Assembly (NCBI RefSeq): GCF_022581195.2 | Contig: NC_061455.1 | Location: 6,072,120 to 6,136,119 of the forward strand | Length of the DNA stretch: 64,000 nucleotides | Source of the DNA: Helicoverpa zea | Lineage: Eukaryota; Arthropoda; Insecta; Lepidoptera; Noctuidae | Direction: 5' to 3' | Shown here: piece after piece, positions 1-14,500 of the stretch | Layout of the letters: the number at the start of each line of letters is the position of its first letter | How positions within the stretch are numbered: position 1 is the stretch's first letter | Position numbers and translations under genes: made by a program | The notes under the pieces: model-generated | What the model saw: the letters and a program-made list of their open reading frames with translations, nothing else | What the model was told of the DNA's origin: nothing | Databases searched by the model: none

Positions 1-200
1 CGGTGGACTATCCACGAGGGGGGGAGGGGGAATTTACATTAATTTTCAAGATAACGCTAAATGAACTCCGATATGGTCTATCTATGAAGCGGTGATTGAA
101 GAAAGTCTGATCGTAATAATTGTAAAAAGAGGCGAAATGGCCAGGCGTCGCGGTGCCGAGCTGGTTAGTGGCTCGGGCGGCGACGGGCGGCAGGCACGTG

Positions 201-2598
201 TTAGAGCGGGTCGCGGCGCGGCACCCACACGGTGGGCCCGCTCTCCGCCGTGATCACCGCCTTCACCTTCGCGTAGATCTCCTCCGGCGTGTCGCCCGTC
301 ACTACCGCTGTAAAATACATTAACGATTATAAATCCCAAATAACAATTAGTCCAGCTGAAATGTCTCTACTACTAATAAGGATGTTGATGAAAGAGTGGA
401 CCCGTACGTTTTCTTTTAACCCACTAATTATTAAAAACATCTATCACGTTGGTTGTTCGTACCAACTACGAAACCTTACATCACAAATAACTTTTGACAA
501 CTTTTAGTAAATTCTTATTGCTTTAGTCAACAGCTCTAATTTGTAATTCGAATCTGTTATGTGAAACTGTATTGTATACGAACCGGTGAAGTATTCGGCG
601 AACTCCTGTTCCATCTTCAGCGCACGTTCGTAAGTTTTCTTCGCTTGTTCTTCAGTCATTCGTTTATTCATTTCCCTGTAAAAAGGACAAAATTCGTAAA
701 TACACATAATTTTATTTGATACAGATATAGAAAAAAATATTTCAAAAAAGTACTTGCATTATAGACTCTGTGCTCTTTGGTTTTATAAATATGGCAATAG
801 GGTAAAGTTGCGCTACTTGTAATCTCTTGATTGCATTACCGCTCACGTCCAAAATGCAATGTTTTCCCTGAAACAAAATTATTTACATAAACAGATTATG
901 TAACTTACAACCTGCTGTGCTATAGTGTATGAGCGAGAGGTAAATACAGCTGTCGCGATTTCTAATCCCATTCTTTATCGGCACGGGTTGTACAAAAAAA
1001 AATTCCATTGCAGAATTTTCTTGACTAAATCCCAAATTAAACGAACTATAACATAGTGAGAGATCACGGATAATAAGCCGATTCACACACAACACTTTTA
1101 GGGATTGTTCACACCAAACGTATTGTCCGCCGCTGACTGTGAGTATACTCACTGTCTGCCCCAGTGTGAACGTCGACTCAATTTGCAGTACCCGTACTCA
1201 CCAAGCCGACAATAAGCTATTATAGCGTACGATGCGCTACATGTGTGAACAAAAGAATAGGCTCGTGTAGATTCACACTAGATGCGTACGCTGAGCGGCT
1301 GACTATTCTACACATAAAAGAGCTCAGTATTTGAACCCCCCAATCTTCATACATAACAGATGCTATGTCTTCCCAAGCGCATCTTCGTAAGTTTCTATCA
1401 CTAAATTCTTCTGAATTCGCATTCCAAATACATTCTCTAGAATGTACTTCTGCAATAAACTTTTCGGTGTCGAACATCGCGAGGTGTCACGTGTCACGTC
1501 TGTCCTCATTGAAGTTTGTTTCTCGAGTGTATTGCGGCCGAGGCGCGCGGCGGTGCGGGCGCGGCGGAGCGGTGCTATTCGGCAACTGCGTCCGCGTAGC
1601 CAATCCGCGTCCGCCGTGCATAGTCGCGTAGTAAAATAATCGGCCACTGAGAGTCAGCGACAACTGACGACGTAATAGCGTATAGTCGGTTCGGTGTGAA
1701 CGACAATTTCAATATATATGGAAAAGCAATAAACTGCGTAACGCGCGCTCACAGTCAGCGGCCGACTATACGTTTGGTCTGAACGATGCCTTAAGCTAAT
1801 TTTCACAGAAAACGTCCGATTTTCTTAAAACGACTGTTTACTTAAGTTTATGTGAAAATCCAAGTAAACGGTCGTTCGCAGATTCACAGAACAAGGTTGG
1901 TGCAGATGGGTGGTTGGTGAAATGCCAGAGCATTTGGGCACAAAGAAAAACAATAATAGTACATTATTTGTTTAATATATCTAATATTAACGTACCTTCT
2001 CAGCGACTTCTCTGACGGACGCGACGGAGGTGCCGTACAGGTTATCATTATACTGTCCGGCCTCAATGAACAGGTGGTTCTGTATGTCCCGCTCCATCTG
2101 TTCGCGGCTCGACACGAAGTGGTAGTCACGACCGTCCACTTCGTAGTCGCGTCGGGGGCGGGTCGTGTCTGTGAATAGTAGGGTGTTATAGTTTTGGGCT
2201 AAGGGAAATTGTGCTTTATGTCGAAGGTTTTAAAGTCCATTTTTAATGAGAAACAAATAAAAAAAAATTAAGTTCTATCTTTAGGTGTAGGGAAGGAGAC
2301 CTTTACAATAATAATTAAATGAAATTATTTTGAATAGTCTTGAAAGAGAGAATATTTGAGTAACTCAATTCGTGTTAAATGTCAAGGCAGTTACTGTATT
2401 TAAATAAATCAATTTACGTAAGTACTAAAAAAACAATTAATAACTCACGTGGCACACAGCTGCCGAATTTCTCAGGGAACTCAGATATTAGATCGTCGTT
2501 TATTCTGTCCTTGAGAGGGCCCAGGATTATCACGGGTCGCGTGTATGTTATGGTCAACTGTTGAACGGTCTCATACGATAGCACCGTTTCATCTTGAC
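201..2598 (-). CDS. dlg1: dlg1 guanylate kinase-like domain exons
   Basis: Five exons (2598-2449, 2168-1996, 867-758, 675-584, 307-201) encode the C-terminal domain: RPVIILGPLKDRINDDL in place of a true P-loop, then TTRPRRDYEVDGRDYHFV, NHLFIEAGQYNDNLYGT, GKHCILDVSGNAIKRL and MTEEQAKKTYERA, ending GPTVWVPRRDPL. The glycine-rich nucleotide loop is degenerate, as in other MAGUKs, so a phosphopeptide-binding rather than enzymatic role is expected. The intron between 758 and 675 is GC-AG. The donor after 584 (G/GTTCGT) is weak; reading through it would add about 26 unrelated residues and stop. Confidence 0.95.
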
Positions 2599-5500
2599 CT
2601 GTAAAACAATACATTTTAGTCACAATATTAAATAGGTATATTGGTGACATTTCTACCTCGAGAAGACAGTCGTAAGTGCCCATCTATGTGCGTATATCTT
2701 TTTATTGAGTAAGGGACTTGTCTCTCCAACGTTCTACATTTAAAACCAGCTCAAAATTCAATGTCATTTATATTCGTGTAACCAACAACCATTAATGTGT
2801 ACACAACATCATTCGTGCGATTTGTGCTGATATCAAAATAATTTATTTCGTGCAAAACTTGTGCTGGAAAATCAATCATTTTCATTTCAATACACAATAA
2901 ACACGTTTTACGATATCTATAGGGATATTAATCTTATTCATAAGAGTTCACTATTTCGTTATAATAATAAGAAAATAACGTTCTACAATTGTCATAAAAA
3001 ATAATCAAGTTCTACCTAAACCTAATTCAAATATTTCTTGGAAGCGCAAAATCTTGAAGTGAAGTGTATAATAATAAGAATAAAAACTATAAGAGTTGAC
3101 GGTATTGTTTCGACTTACTTAGCGAGAAGGCAATGCATTAAAACACCTGCCTGCTACGTAATCATTATTCTGGAATAAAATTACACTTCGACGCAAGAAA
3201 AAGTCATTGCAATACATTAGTTTGACTCAAAATCATTGAAGTAACAATTTCTTACGCATCGAATTGTATAATGCTTTTTTCTAAATTACTCTAAACAACA
3301 TGAATCTGTTATCTACTAGCCAAGATTAAATAAAACCTTATTGTCTTGCCAACATGTTTCAAGGTATGATTTATTTAATTCTGGCTCTTCAATGTCCATC
3401 AATATCGTCTTCAACGGAAGTATAATAAGCAAATGTACACATCTCAATACAACAGTCAATATGTATGTAGCTAGGCTAATAATAATAATACAGCCCTAGA
3501 CATCTGAAGCGAGAACAACTAAGTCTAAAGAAACCAGCACAGCGTTGAAAACGAAAACAAGCTCGTATGAGAATGTGGTGAGATCTGTCGTGCATGCGCG
3601 TGACGTGAAGCGCGAGCATGCGGCGAGTGCTTCCAGCGCCCACCGCGCCTACCCACGGCCGACAGACCCACTGCCCAGGCCATTAGACTCATCGCGTTGT
3701 ATGAATTCAAAACAACTGAACATAAAGAAAGTATGACAAATAATAAAAAAAACTGGAGTGTTATTGAAATGAAAACTACATTTCTAATTGATGATCATAA
3801 CCAGAATGCGGGAGGTAAGGTATCGGCTACGGCACTCGCAAGCTACGCCTCACTCCCAAAACTTACTCTCGTCCTCGAGATAAATGAGCGTTATCTCCTC
3901 CATCATGGGAAGTTCCACTCGGTACAAGATTTCCCCTACACGTAGAAAAATTAACGTTACATATATTTATAATAAACGCAATATGCGTCCGTACGGCGGT
4001 ACGGGACCAGGGATGGGAACCTCCGGACTGGATGATCGACAGCTATGTTCGACACTTCCCTAGCATGGTTGTATTAGCTGAACTCTACAAGTTCGTGAAT
4101 AGCGCTTGGGAAAATAAAGAGCAAATCAAAAAAATCGTCTCATAGACGGGATGATGGATGTTCGTTGGCTTCGGTTAGGCAACTAGAAGCACGGGACGGC
4201 GGCCGAACGTGTCTCAAACCAACCCGTGTGCTCGCTGCGACCACTTTCATTATCAACATAAACTACTTGTGGAACACCAAATCGTAACTTCTAAGCTCTC
4301 ATCACACACCCATGTTTCATGATATACAAAACATTTTATGTTAGATTTGCAATGCAATTTCTTTAAATATTCTAGCAATGTATGCTTGTAATATTTTTAT
4401 AAAGCATCAAGATATACGAAACTGTTATTTGTTAAGAATGTATCGAACAAATCAGTTACAGCTAAAATTAATGGTTACATCTCATGTTCATTATCTTAAG
4501 AAAACCAGAACAAACACAGTTGTGCGATAAGAGATGCATATTAAAAAAATAAAACTATCTAACACACAGAGAATAAGTACATAGCTTGTCACCGCGGGTC
4601 GCCACAACATCGTATTATTCGACAAGCGACAATCATATGCCGAGTACTGGCAGTATTGCTAGACCTATAGTTTAATATTATAGGCATCACCATGCGTCTC
4701 CAATACACTACAAGCGATATTTACTCACATAGATCCGGTACATTTTGATTAAAAATAGATAATAGTAAAATTCACTACACTGTGACGTTCACACAACAAA
4801 ATGGTCTGTGTTCCTTGAAGAATATTCGAGTGTTTTCCCATTTTTATGATGTTACATTTTACATTGTGACAGTAAAAATATGTATAACAAGTAGTATAAA
4901 ATACATAGGTGGTACAATAAATACAAATCGGGAATTATAAATATATGTTTCTCATTATAAGTAAAAAAGTAAGGGCTTTGTAAATATACTAATATATAAT
5001 GTATACTGAAGAAAATTTAAGAACCAAAGACAATAAATCTCAAAATGGAAGTTTCTTTAAATCTACAAATATATTACTTTATAGCCCTGAGTAAAACAGT
5101 GTACAATTGCTGTTAAATTGTGTAACACTATATAAACCGTTCACTTAGGCAGCTTTATTCACTCGTTTAACATCGAACGTGAATTTATTCCGTGGTTAGA
5201 ATAAGCGAACAGCTCCAATGTAAAACGACCTAACTTTAAATAGTGGTTATTAGCAGCCGCATGAAAAAAAAACTGCGTAATGACCTACATACGATTAACA
5301 GCACAATAGCGAAAGTAATAAATATGAGAGGACAAGGGAAGGTGGACTTACCGTCCGCGTTAGCATCCTCCTGAGTATAACAAAGCATGAAAGCTGTAAC
5401 AAAATTGTTTGATTAGTCCGTGTGTGCAGCAAAGCCTTTGTACTTAGCATACACCAAAACCCGTGACGTATGCGACTGGTGAATTACCACTTATTCCGTC

Positions 5501-8500
5501 GTCTTGCACAAACATCCTGATCGCGGAGGAAAGAAAGATGAGCGGAGGTGCCATAAGACAGGTAGGTCGGGCGCGTTCTTCTAGGCCACGTACGGTGGAT
5601 ATCTACCACCGATTACATTTTTACAAAAAAATGGTCGGGTTCCAAAGACCGCGTATAAAGACGGAGATAGTAACGTTCATCGTCCCCGAACTCCCGCATT
5701 TCGGCGACGCTACTTTCTTAGAAAATTCCCGTGATGGCATCTCCGCTCGTCATTTTTTCTCCACGATCCTGATTAATTCATCGAAGTATTTAAAGAGGTT
5801 CATTATCATTTTACACGTACCACTGCACCATATAATACATTATTTATAATGTCTGTGAACAGTTAATGATATTTAAATGAAGTGATTCTCGTGCTGTGAC
5901 CGAGTGTAGGTACAATAGTGAGATGTTGTGATATGAAAATAACTTACGTTCTTGGTCTGAACCGTCCTCAGATTTGCCGTCCTCTCGACTCTTCATGAAC
6001 GGGAACTTTCTGCTGAACGACAATGTTTTCTTTTTCCTTTCGAGTGTTGACTGGCTCTGTAATTATATGATTTGCAAAATAAAAATATGTATGTGATATT
6101 TAACGTATTTTATCGAACCATATAATATTATTTGTTTTGTATATAAGTAAAGTAATTTTTGCAGTAGCCTCTAATTTCTACAGAACACAGTTCCTGAATA
6201 TAATTTGCAAGTGTCATTATTTGAAATATAACAAAACTTTTTAACAACGGAAAACGTTCTCTAACAAATAAAATAAACAGGAAAGACTTAGTATCGAATA
6301 AATATCAATTTAAGGCTAGTATTATGTTCTCGTAAGTCGTAAGTCGTAAGTATGTTCTCGTGACTAACTAATGTTAGTCACGAGAACATTAGCATATCCA
6401 AACAATAAATATAAATATTTCTAAAACGATTTATAGTACTATTAGATATTGATTTATTTACGGTATACATAGATTTATGTAAGTATAATTCCTAATTTAT
6501 ATTGTATTATTGGTAATATTTCTAGAAATCTATCGACTATGTAAACGTTAAAGGTTGTATGGGTGGGATCTTCATTATTTTATTACGCCAACACTACTTG
6601 ATGGATTTTTATAAAAATATTACATACTTATAGAATAAAGAGAATTCTTTTTTGTAACTGCTCAATCCATTAGAACAATTCTTTCACTGTTGGGCAGCTA
6701 GACTATCCCCGAGTAACATAGAATTTATATTTCCGACAACCCCCAAATAACATCTATAGACTATATTTTATTCGGATACGAAAAGTAGTTCTCTCCGAAC
6801 TCGGATGGAACCGTAGAAACAGCTCGTTAATAAAAAAAAAGATTCCGACGAATTGACAACCTCTTCCTTTTTTAAGTCGGTTAAAAATAATCGCAGAACA
6901 TCATAAAGGTAAGTATAGCAGGGCCAAGGCCTGCCAGGGCTGCGAGATTGTTCGAAAGAGCTACCACGGCCCTGATACATAAAAGGCCTATGAAGGAACA
7001 CAATGGATTTTTAGTCAGTAATGCTTACTACAAAAACTTTTGAACGTCTGTTGGACACTTGTCTAAAAAAATGACAGATTATGACGTTGAAATAAGGTTA
7101 ATTTTGCAGCCACACTTTTTTTACACAAGTGTTCAACAGATGTTTAACTTTTTGTAGTAAGGCAATAGAAGTCTAGACACTACCTCACCTCTCTTAACCC
7201 ACAGCAGGAGGGGTCATTTGATGATTTTAGCCATTGTAAAAAAATGTCTGTATGTATACTCACAGTGCTAACCGGCGTCCCCTGCCCCTGGAACTTGACC
7301 TGTCGGTCCCGCGCCCGCTGCTTGCGCTCCCAGCGCCGCTTGGACGGGATGATGCCGATCGCCTCGCCCTCAGACTTGTCCAGCCTTCTGAAGATCATTG
7401 TACTTGTATTACATGTGTATTTGTATTCGTTGTATTGTGAGTAGGCTTTATTTACTGCTTGATAAGGTTTAAAGTTGCATTTTATGTAATTAATTTCAAC
7501 TCAGTTATAATTCTTCTATGCATGTGAGAAATGACTTTAGAGTGGAGACAAGATTGTTACTTGTGAAAAAAAAAGTCTTTGAGGATAGCACCATTTTTTT
7601 TGCGTGTATATCTAACTAATTAAGTATGCATAGTAGAGTATTTTTTCCTAATTCTGCAACATTTGCATTGTGTAATAGAGCAATATAGACAAAAGAATTG
7701 CACAAGATATTTCTACACAAAAATCAGCTAGAGGAAATAATTATTTGTATAATCGATTATTTACAGTACCTGGCTTGCCACCATTCATCGTCCGAAGCGT
7801 TGGTCACATGCAAAATATCACCGTATCGGAAGGGCAAACCTCTTGAGGGTAAACCATCGTCTCGGATTGGGTCGTAATCGAACAGTGCTCTAAAAACAAT
7901 TACATTATCGACATTACATATCTATACTAATATTATAAAGCTGAAGAGTTTGTTTGTTTGTTTGAACGCGCTAATCTCAGGAGCTACTGGTCCGATTTGA
8001 AAATTTCTTTCAGTGTTAGATAGCCCATTTATCAAGGAAGGCTATAGGCTACTATTTTTATCCCGGTACGGGAAGTAGTTCCCACGGGATGCGGGTGAAA
8101 CCGCTGGTATGAAATAAGGAAATATCTCAATTTTCCCACAATAATACAGATTTATAACGCGAAATATGTACCTATGTACAATTAATGGAACTCGGTTCAT
8201 TGAAATCGCAAAAAGATAAGCTATATTTTAATTTAATTGATCGGATTTTACGTCCCATATAGGAAAATTATTCGTTCAGTGAATGTTAATTAGGTCGATA
8301 TATTAATTAAATTATCAATGAATATTTTGTTTAAAATAGACAGGAAGGAAAAAAACATTTGGCAAATGTTACACCATTTTTACTGGCTGTACTTAAAGGA
8401 CATTGCATTTTTACATAACGACAAAGTAAGGTGAATAACATGTTATGAATTTAAAAACACCGAAAATGCTTCATGACTACATAGATCAAATATGTATGTA

Positions 8501-11500
8501 ATTAAATAACTTGCACTTCTGCCATTCATTACATTCCCAGTTGTGACGTCACATAATGTAGTGTCATTGAAATATTTGGCGCCAACATTCTCGTCTAACG
8601 CCTAACTAACATTGATTAATTATTTACATTTATTATAAAGCATCAGTTTTTGTTTTGTTTATCTTTTCATCTTCCGAACATCTCACATGATTCCTACTCA
8701 AACTAGAAGTATAAACGCGAAAGTTTGCATGTGTATGGTATAGATGTTTTCTCCTCTTCCACGCAAAAACTACTGAATGGATTTTGATGAAACTTGGCTG
8801 TATCATAGCTTATACATCAGAAAAGCATATAGGCTCCTTTTTATCCATGTGTAACAGATAACTAATGATAAAGTTAAGAGGACGAATTGGAATTTTTGGC
8901 GCCAAGGATCTCAATTTTTCTCAGTAAATACAAAACAGATCAAAATACAACTTGGTTACCTGAAAGTTCATGATATAAACCTTATTTTGTTAGACGTCAA
9001 AACATGATTAGGTAACTTTTATAACAGAGAAAAATATATCAAACATACCTCTTTTTAAAAAGAGATTCACATATTATGGGCAAACGGGACCGATTTAAGC
9101 CTCTTAACTTTATTAGTAGTTGAGTATATACATACTCTTTAAAATTGTAGAATGAATTTTTATCAAATTATCATTTCTAAATAATAAAATTACAAAACCA
9201 TTTTGTCGCTTACGACTTTTAGTTATAAGCTAGCGCGCGTATTGTTATCCTCGCCCCGCTCAGACGCTCCGTCCCCTTTTGGCGCCTTAGATGCGCGTGC
9301 CGGTTATGGAATTATTGTTGACCAATTCGTCGCCTTAATGGTAAAATAAATAGTGACAATCTTACCTAACATAGAGGGATCGTTTCTGGGATGTCCTGAG
9401 TAGCGTATGATGTTGTTTCAGTTCATTGATGCGCGCTTCAAACTTGTTGTATTCCTGTGGCCTGTACACCACTGTTAGCTTCACATTCTGTCCTGTGCTC
9501 TGAAATATTGGAAAAAAGAGAGCATAAGCATCAAATAGGTACAATATTATATCGTAATAACTTAGTTCTCGTCAAATAAGTTTGCCGCTCTGAAGTTGTC
9601 TACTAGTGATTCCGGATGCGAGTTATAAAAGTTGATTTTAAAGCGCGATAATGTGCCGAAACCTGATTAAAGAAAAATAGTGCGATGTTGGTACAATTTG
9701 ACTACAGTGAAGTCAGTATTATTACCTAACTTCAGAGAGGCAAAGTTAAATGGAAGGAATAGGAAAAATCAACAAATTATTTCAACGATAGATAACTAAT
9801 AGAGCGATGTATAATTTTCTCGTGTCCATTCAATGTAGCTTCATTCCAGAGCATAACAACGTTCAAGGCTAGATAAAATCATAACATTTAACTTTCAATT
9901 ATAAACTATTTGACTTCCTTATACTTGTCAACACCAACAATGTCACACAATGCATCCAGTAGTTTTCAAATGACACAACAATTTATTGGCTCCTACTCAA
10001 TGCTACTAGTATATTGATACTTTAGTAAATAGTATCACGATATTATAAACTATCTGTTTCACTCTGTTTCATCCTCACACCTCGCGTGCTCATATTAAAT
10101 TTTCTCCTGTTTCTCAGGGATAATTTAGTATACTGATGGTAAAATTAAAAATAATGATTTTGGAATTTTTACTGAATGTCAATAACTAACACAGAAGTAG
10201 TAATTTTTTACGTACTTTCTAAGCATATCTAGGTCACCAATCACTGATTAAAGGTGAAGGAAAACATCTTACTTTTACGGAAGACTGACTATGTCTAAAT
10301 CCGACGCTCAATCCGTCTGTGTGTTTCCCTCACACAGGCTTGTTCCCAGCCGTGTGAAGATAAGAGGCTGATGATGGTGATATAATTAATAATATCTCGT
10401 TTATAATGTGAGTATAGATTACCTTCAAAGCTTTAGCAGCCTGTTCATGAGTGGCATGCGTGATATCGACATCGTTGACGGCTAGAAGTCGGTCTCCGCG
10501 CCGCAGCTGCCCCGAGCGCTCGGCCGGGCCGCCCGCCAGTAAGAACGACACATAGATTCCGTGTCCATCTTCACCACCGACTATGTTGAAGCCGAGACCT
10601 TGGGGACCCTTGAATTAATGCATTTATTTGTCAGAATATTGTATAAAAAGTAATTATAATCATTGTTTTACGACCAAAAATATTAAGTCGTTTCCTGTGT
10701 ACAATTATTTAAAAATCGTTCATTAACGTATAGACTTCTGGATCTGGGCTGAATTACAATTAAAAATACATTGAATTGTACATACTTGTAAAAGAAATTC
10801 ATAACTCAATAATCAAGAAAGTAAATGTTGAATATTTAAGATTTATCATTAATTAAATAATAACATTTGTTTAATAGAAATAATTTAGGTTCTTTTCTCA
10901 CCTTCTCGAGGTCAACGACCCTCGACTCCTCATTGCTATCCGTGACATCCTCCCGACGCAGCGAGTTGGCCGTGCTTGACGCTGTTTCAGTATTTTCAAT
11001 AGTCATTCTCGTTGCTGTGTGTGTAACATTTAACGTGACAACATACAAGTAAATAGTGTACACATTGCGTAACGGTGTTTAGATAAGCAATAATGTATGG
11101 CATTGAAGAGGCCCTCGGAGGAACTCGTGGTTAAGTACAAGACCAATCAAAGGTTAAGCTTCACTTCCTATGAAAACTCCATGTTTTTGGAAGGCTCATT
11201 ATAGCTACCGGCTCACATTTGGACTTGTTTGGTCGTGTATATGATTAGACCATTATCCAACAACCAGTATTATTGGTTTACTCAGGCTACCATTATCCTG
11301 GAGGAATGAGGTCAGATAGCCAGTCGTTTCATATAAAACATTTGAACTATTGCAATTGGAGCTGCCGGTATTTTAAAACTGCCGCAAAACCTCGGTATTT
11401 ATAGTCCAGGATTACAGAAGATGGATTTGTCCTTCTAGTTTCTAAATATGATGATAATGAATAGCTAAGCAGATGATGTTAGCAGTCATATGTTAAGGCT

Positions 11501-14500
11501 TACTTATAAGTGGAACTTACGCGTATTAGCTCGCGAGGTCCTCGGAGAAGGCTGTCCATGCCTCGGGCCGGGTACTAGCACCAGTAACACTCGCTCGCCC
11601 GTCGCTTTGAGCGCAGCCACGGCGTCTTCGTGTGTCACATTGTCAAGGTTCACATCTCCGTGCTGTAAACAATATTATCGTTAGAGTCAATAGACCGTGT
11701 TTTGTTTGCTGTTCTATGAATGTGTTATAAATTGAAGTGTGAGTGGCAATGATCTAGCTAGATTGAACCAAGTCACCCAATTGAGGGGTAAAAAACTACT
11801 AGGGACCTACTTGGCGTTCCTGTATAAAAGTAGTCAAACTCAATAAATGGGATATCTAAAAGTGAAAGCATTTATCTTGAACCAGAAGAATTCGCAAGAT
11901 TAACGTGTCAGTCAAACTAACGTCTGTCGTCATAGATAAAAGATCTCTTTCAAGAACAGTTCTAATCGGATTTTGGTCTGAACGTCATTAGATAAAAGAT
12001 AAACTTACCGAAGTATTCTTGACCATTAACAGTTTATCGCCGACTCTCAATCGGCCATCTCTATGAGCAGCACCACCAGCCATTATCTTGGTCACGTAAA
12101 TACCATTGTCGCCCGGGATGTGTTGGTTTCCGAGACCCCCCGCTATACTGAACCCGAGACCAGAGCCACCCTTCACTAACTCGATCTCTACGGATTCCTC
12201 CGGCTTTGTAACATGTAAACTGTTTGAAGTATCTTCAGTCGCGCGACGTCGTATTTTCTGCAAAAAGTATAAATAATTTTTATAGTATCGAAACCTGGCG
12301 CGTTTACTGCCGTGAGTCATGTCTTCGCGGGACACAATGTTTATTGTAAAAGAGTCCTTGTACGAAGGTCGGTCGCTGGAGTTTCGAATAATCGAGTGCC
12401 CTCAATAGTTTGATTATGAATCAAAGTTGGCAGAAGCTTGTCGACAATCAAAGCAATGACGAAATTATTATGTCCGTGAAATGTGTCACCAGTGTACACA
12501 TACGTTGATCCTCCTGATTGCATTTAATAGTAGCTCCTTCATGGCTCGCTTAATTGTTCAATAAGAGCCGCCGACGGAATGCGTCGATTTTCTGTAACAT
12601 GGGGCGACACGCGCACTGTTTATTCTTGTGCGGCTAACGACACTTGTCACTAAATTCAAAACAATAACTAGAACTACTTTCCAACCAGAATTAACTTGAA
12701 TTACACGCCACTTTCTGCACCAACTTAGAAATTAAATATCTTAGTAACAATTAATTTCTGTAGCTACCAGCCTGTGGTTATCCCTCAAATGGTATTAGAT
12801 CGTATCATCAAATGACGTAAATGAGCCATTAAGCTTATAGCTTGAGTCACATATTTGCTTAATCTCGTAACAGCTGGTGTTTGACATGTAATAAAGTAAA
12901 TAAACATACTCACCAGTCTCACAGTATTGCCAGCCTTTTTTAATGCATCAACTGCGTCAGCGTGCGTAACACTGTCAACACTCGTATCATTCACCTGTGG
13001 GCCGAAATGAAAACAACTTAAAAAGTAAACAAAATAGTGTTTTAAGTAGTACAAGGTTTCGCTTCGACTGGTCATTGAAATCGAGTGGCCATTACATGGA
13101 GTAGTATATAATTGGAGTGCTAATATGAGAGCGCTCATAAGTTGTTGTTATCATGGGAATGCATGTGGCACGCGTCATAGGAACCGCGCGGGTCAAAAAT
13201 AATACAACAATATATCTCCAACTTGATAGTACTCCACATACCTTGTCTTAATAGTACTTCAAGGCCTCGTAGATATTTTACTCAAACACACAAATTAAAC
13301 AAAAAAAACTTAAATTTTACATACCTGTAATATGGCATCATTGATCTGCAGCTGACTAGCAGCAGCCGCACCCCCCGGAATGAGTTTTGTGACATAGATG
13401 TGTGGGTCATCGGCCACGTGAGGGTTGTCTGACCCCCCCGCGATGCTGAAGCCAAGCCCGGCGCCTCCCGCCCGCGACAGCACCACCGTCATGTAGATGT
13501 ACCCATCCTCACCTTGTGTGCGCTCCGTACCACCACCTTCTATGCCATTTACCTGTAACGGCTGTAAGTTTTGTTTAGTTGTTTATTGCGACTGGAAGAT
13601 AGAAGAATAAACCCAGGTTTCTGAGCATCTTTGGTTCATCATTTGCCTGGCCCCAACTAAGTTGGGGTTGGTTTTAACTCTAACAAGATGCAGCTGAGTT
13701 CTAGTCTTTACTGATGTTTGCCAAGTACCTTTGATTAGCCTTAGGTAAAGGTGTTCAGACACCAGGCTTAAGTTAGTTTAATAAATGACAATATGTACTA
13801 AGCTTCTTATTAACAAAACCTTATTACAAATAAATGTACAGAATACGAATATGCTATCCCAGTAGGTCAACATTCCATTTGTTGATTACATGTGGTTGTA
13901 TGCATAACTGGTAATGGATTGGTGGAGACTGCTTATGAATCACTAATGCAATAATACAATAAGACTGCAATGGATATCTTCATAAATAAATTACATTATT
14001 TTCTGTGTTTAGTGTAGTACCTTGAAAATTTTACCTAATTAATTAGAACTTTAGGTGACCCTATAATATTCTGATGAGAAATCTTTTCATGTTTTAAAAT
14101 ATTGACATTATTGTAAATTGAAACTGACAGAACCTAGTTGAAATAAAATTTAAAATGATCTTGTAATAAAGTATATTTAAAAAATTACCTGCTTCATTTC
14201 TGGTGATGTGACGTGAGCCTGAAAATAACAATATTAACTCAGTATGGGTATTTCCCTAAGAGTCCAAGTAAACTGTACCTATTTTTATATTTAACTATGG
14301 GGATATTTTTATTACAACCAAATTATTAATTGGTAAATATACATACATCATACATATAGTAATGAAATAGAATAATACATAATTTATTCATATTCTGACA
14401 TGTCTGAGTATTTCAATTCTTTAATTTTAAGTTAGGATTAATTCTGACTGAATTATTTTATATACCAAAATATATAAACAAAGTATAAACAATAAAAATA

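Noticed and set aside
1363..1647. 94-residue minus-strand frame overlapping the MADF fragment
   Set aside because: It is a shadow frame. The MADF pattern (IWNANSEEFSDRN, CAWEDIASVMY) is in the other minus frame.
3525..3736. Small open frames on both strands in a GC-rich patch of a dlg1 intron
   Set aside because: No conserved motif, no splice context, and opposite-strand frames mirror each other through composition.
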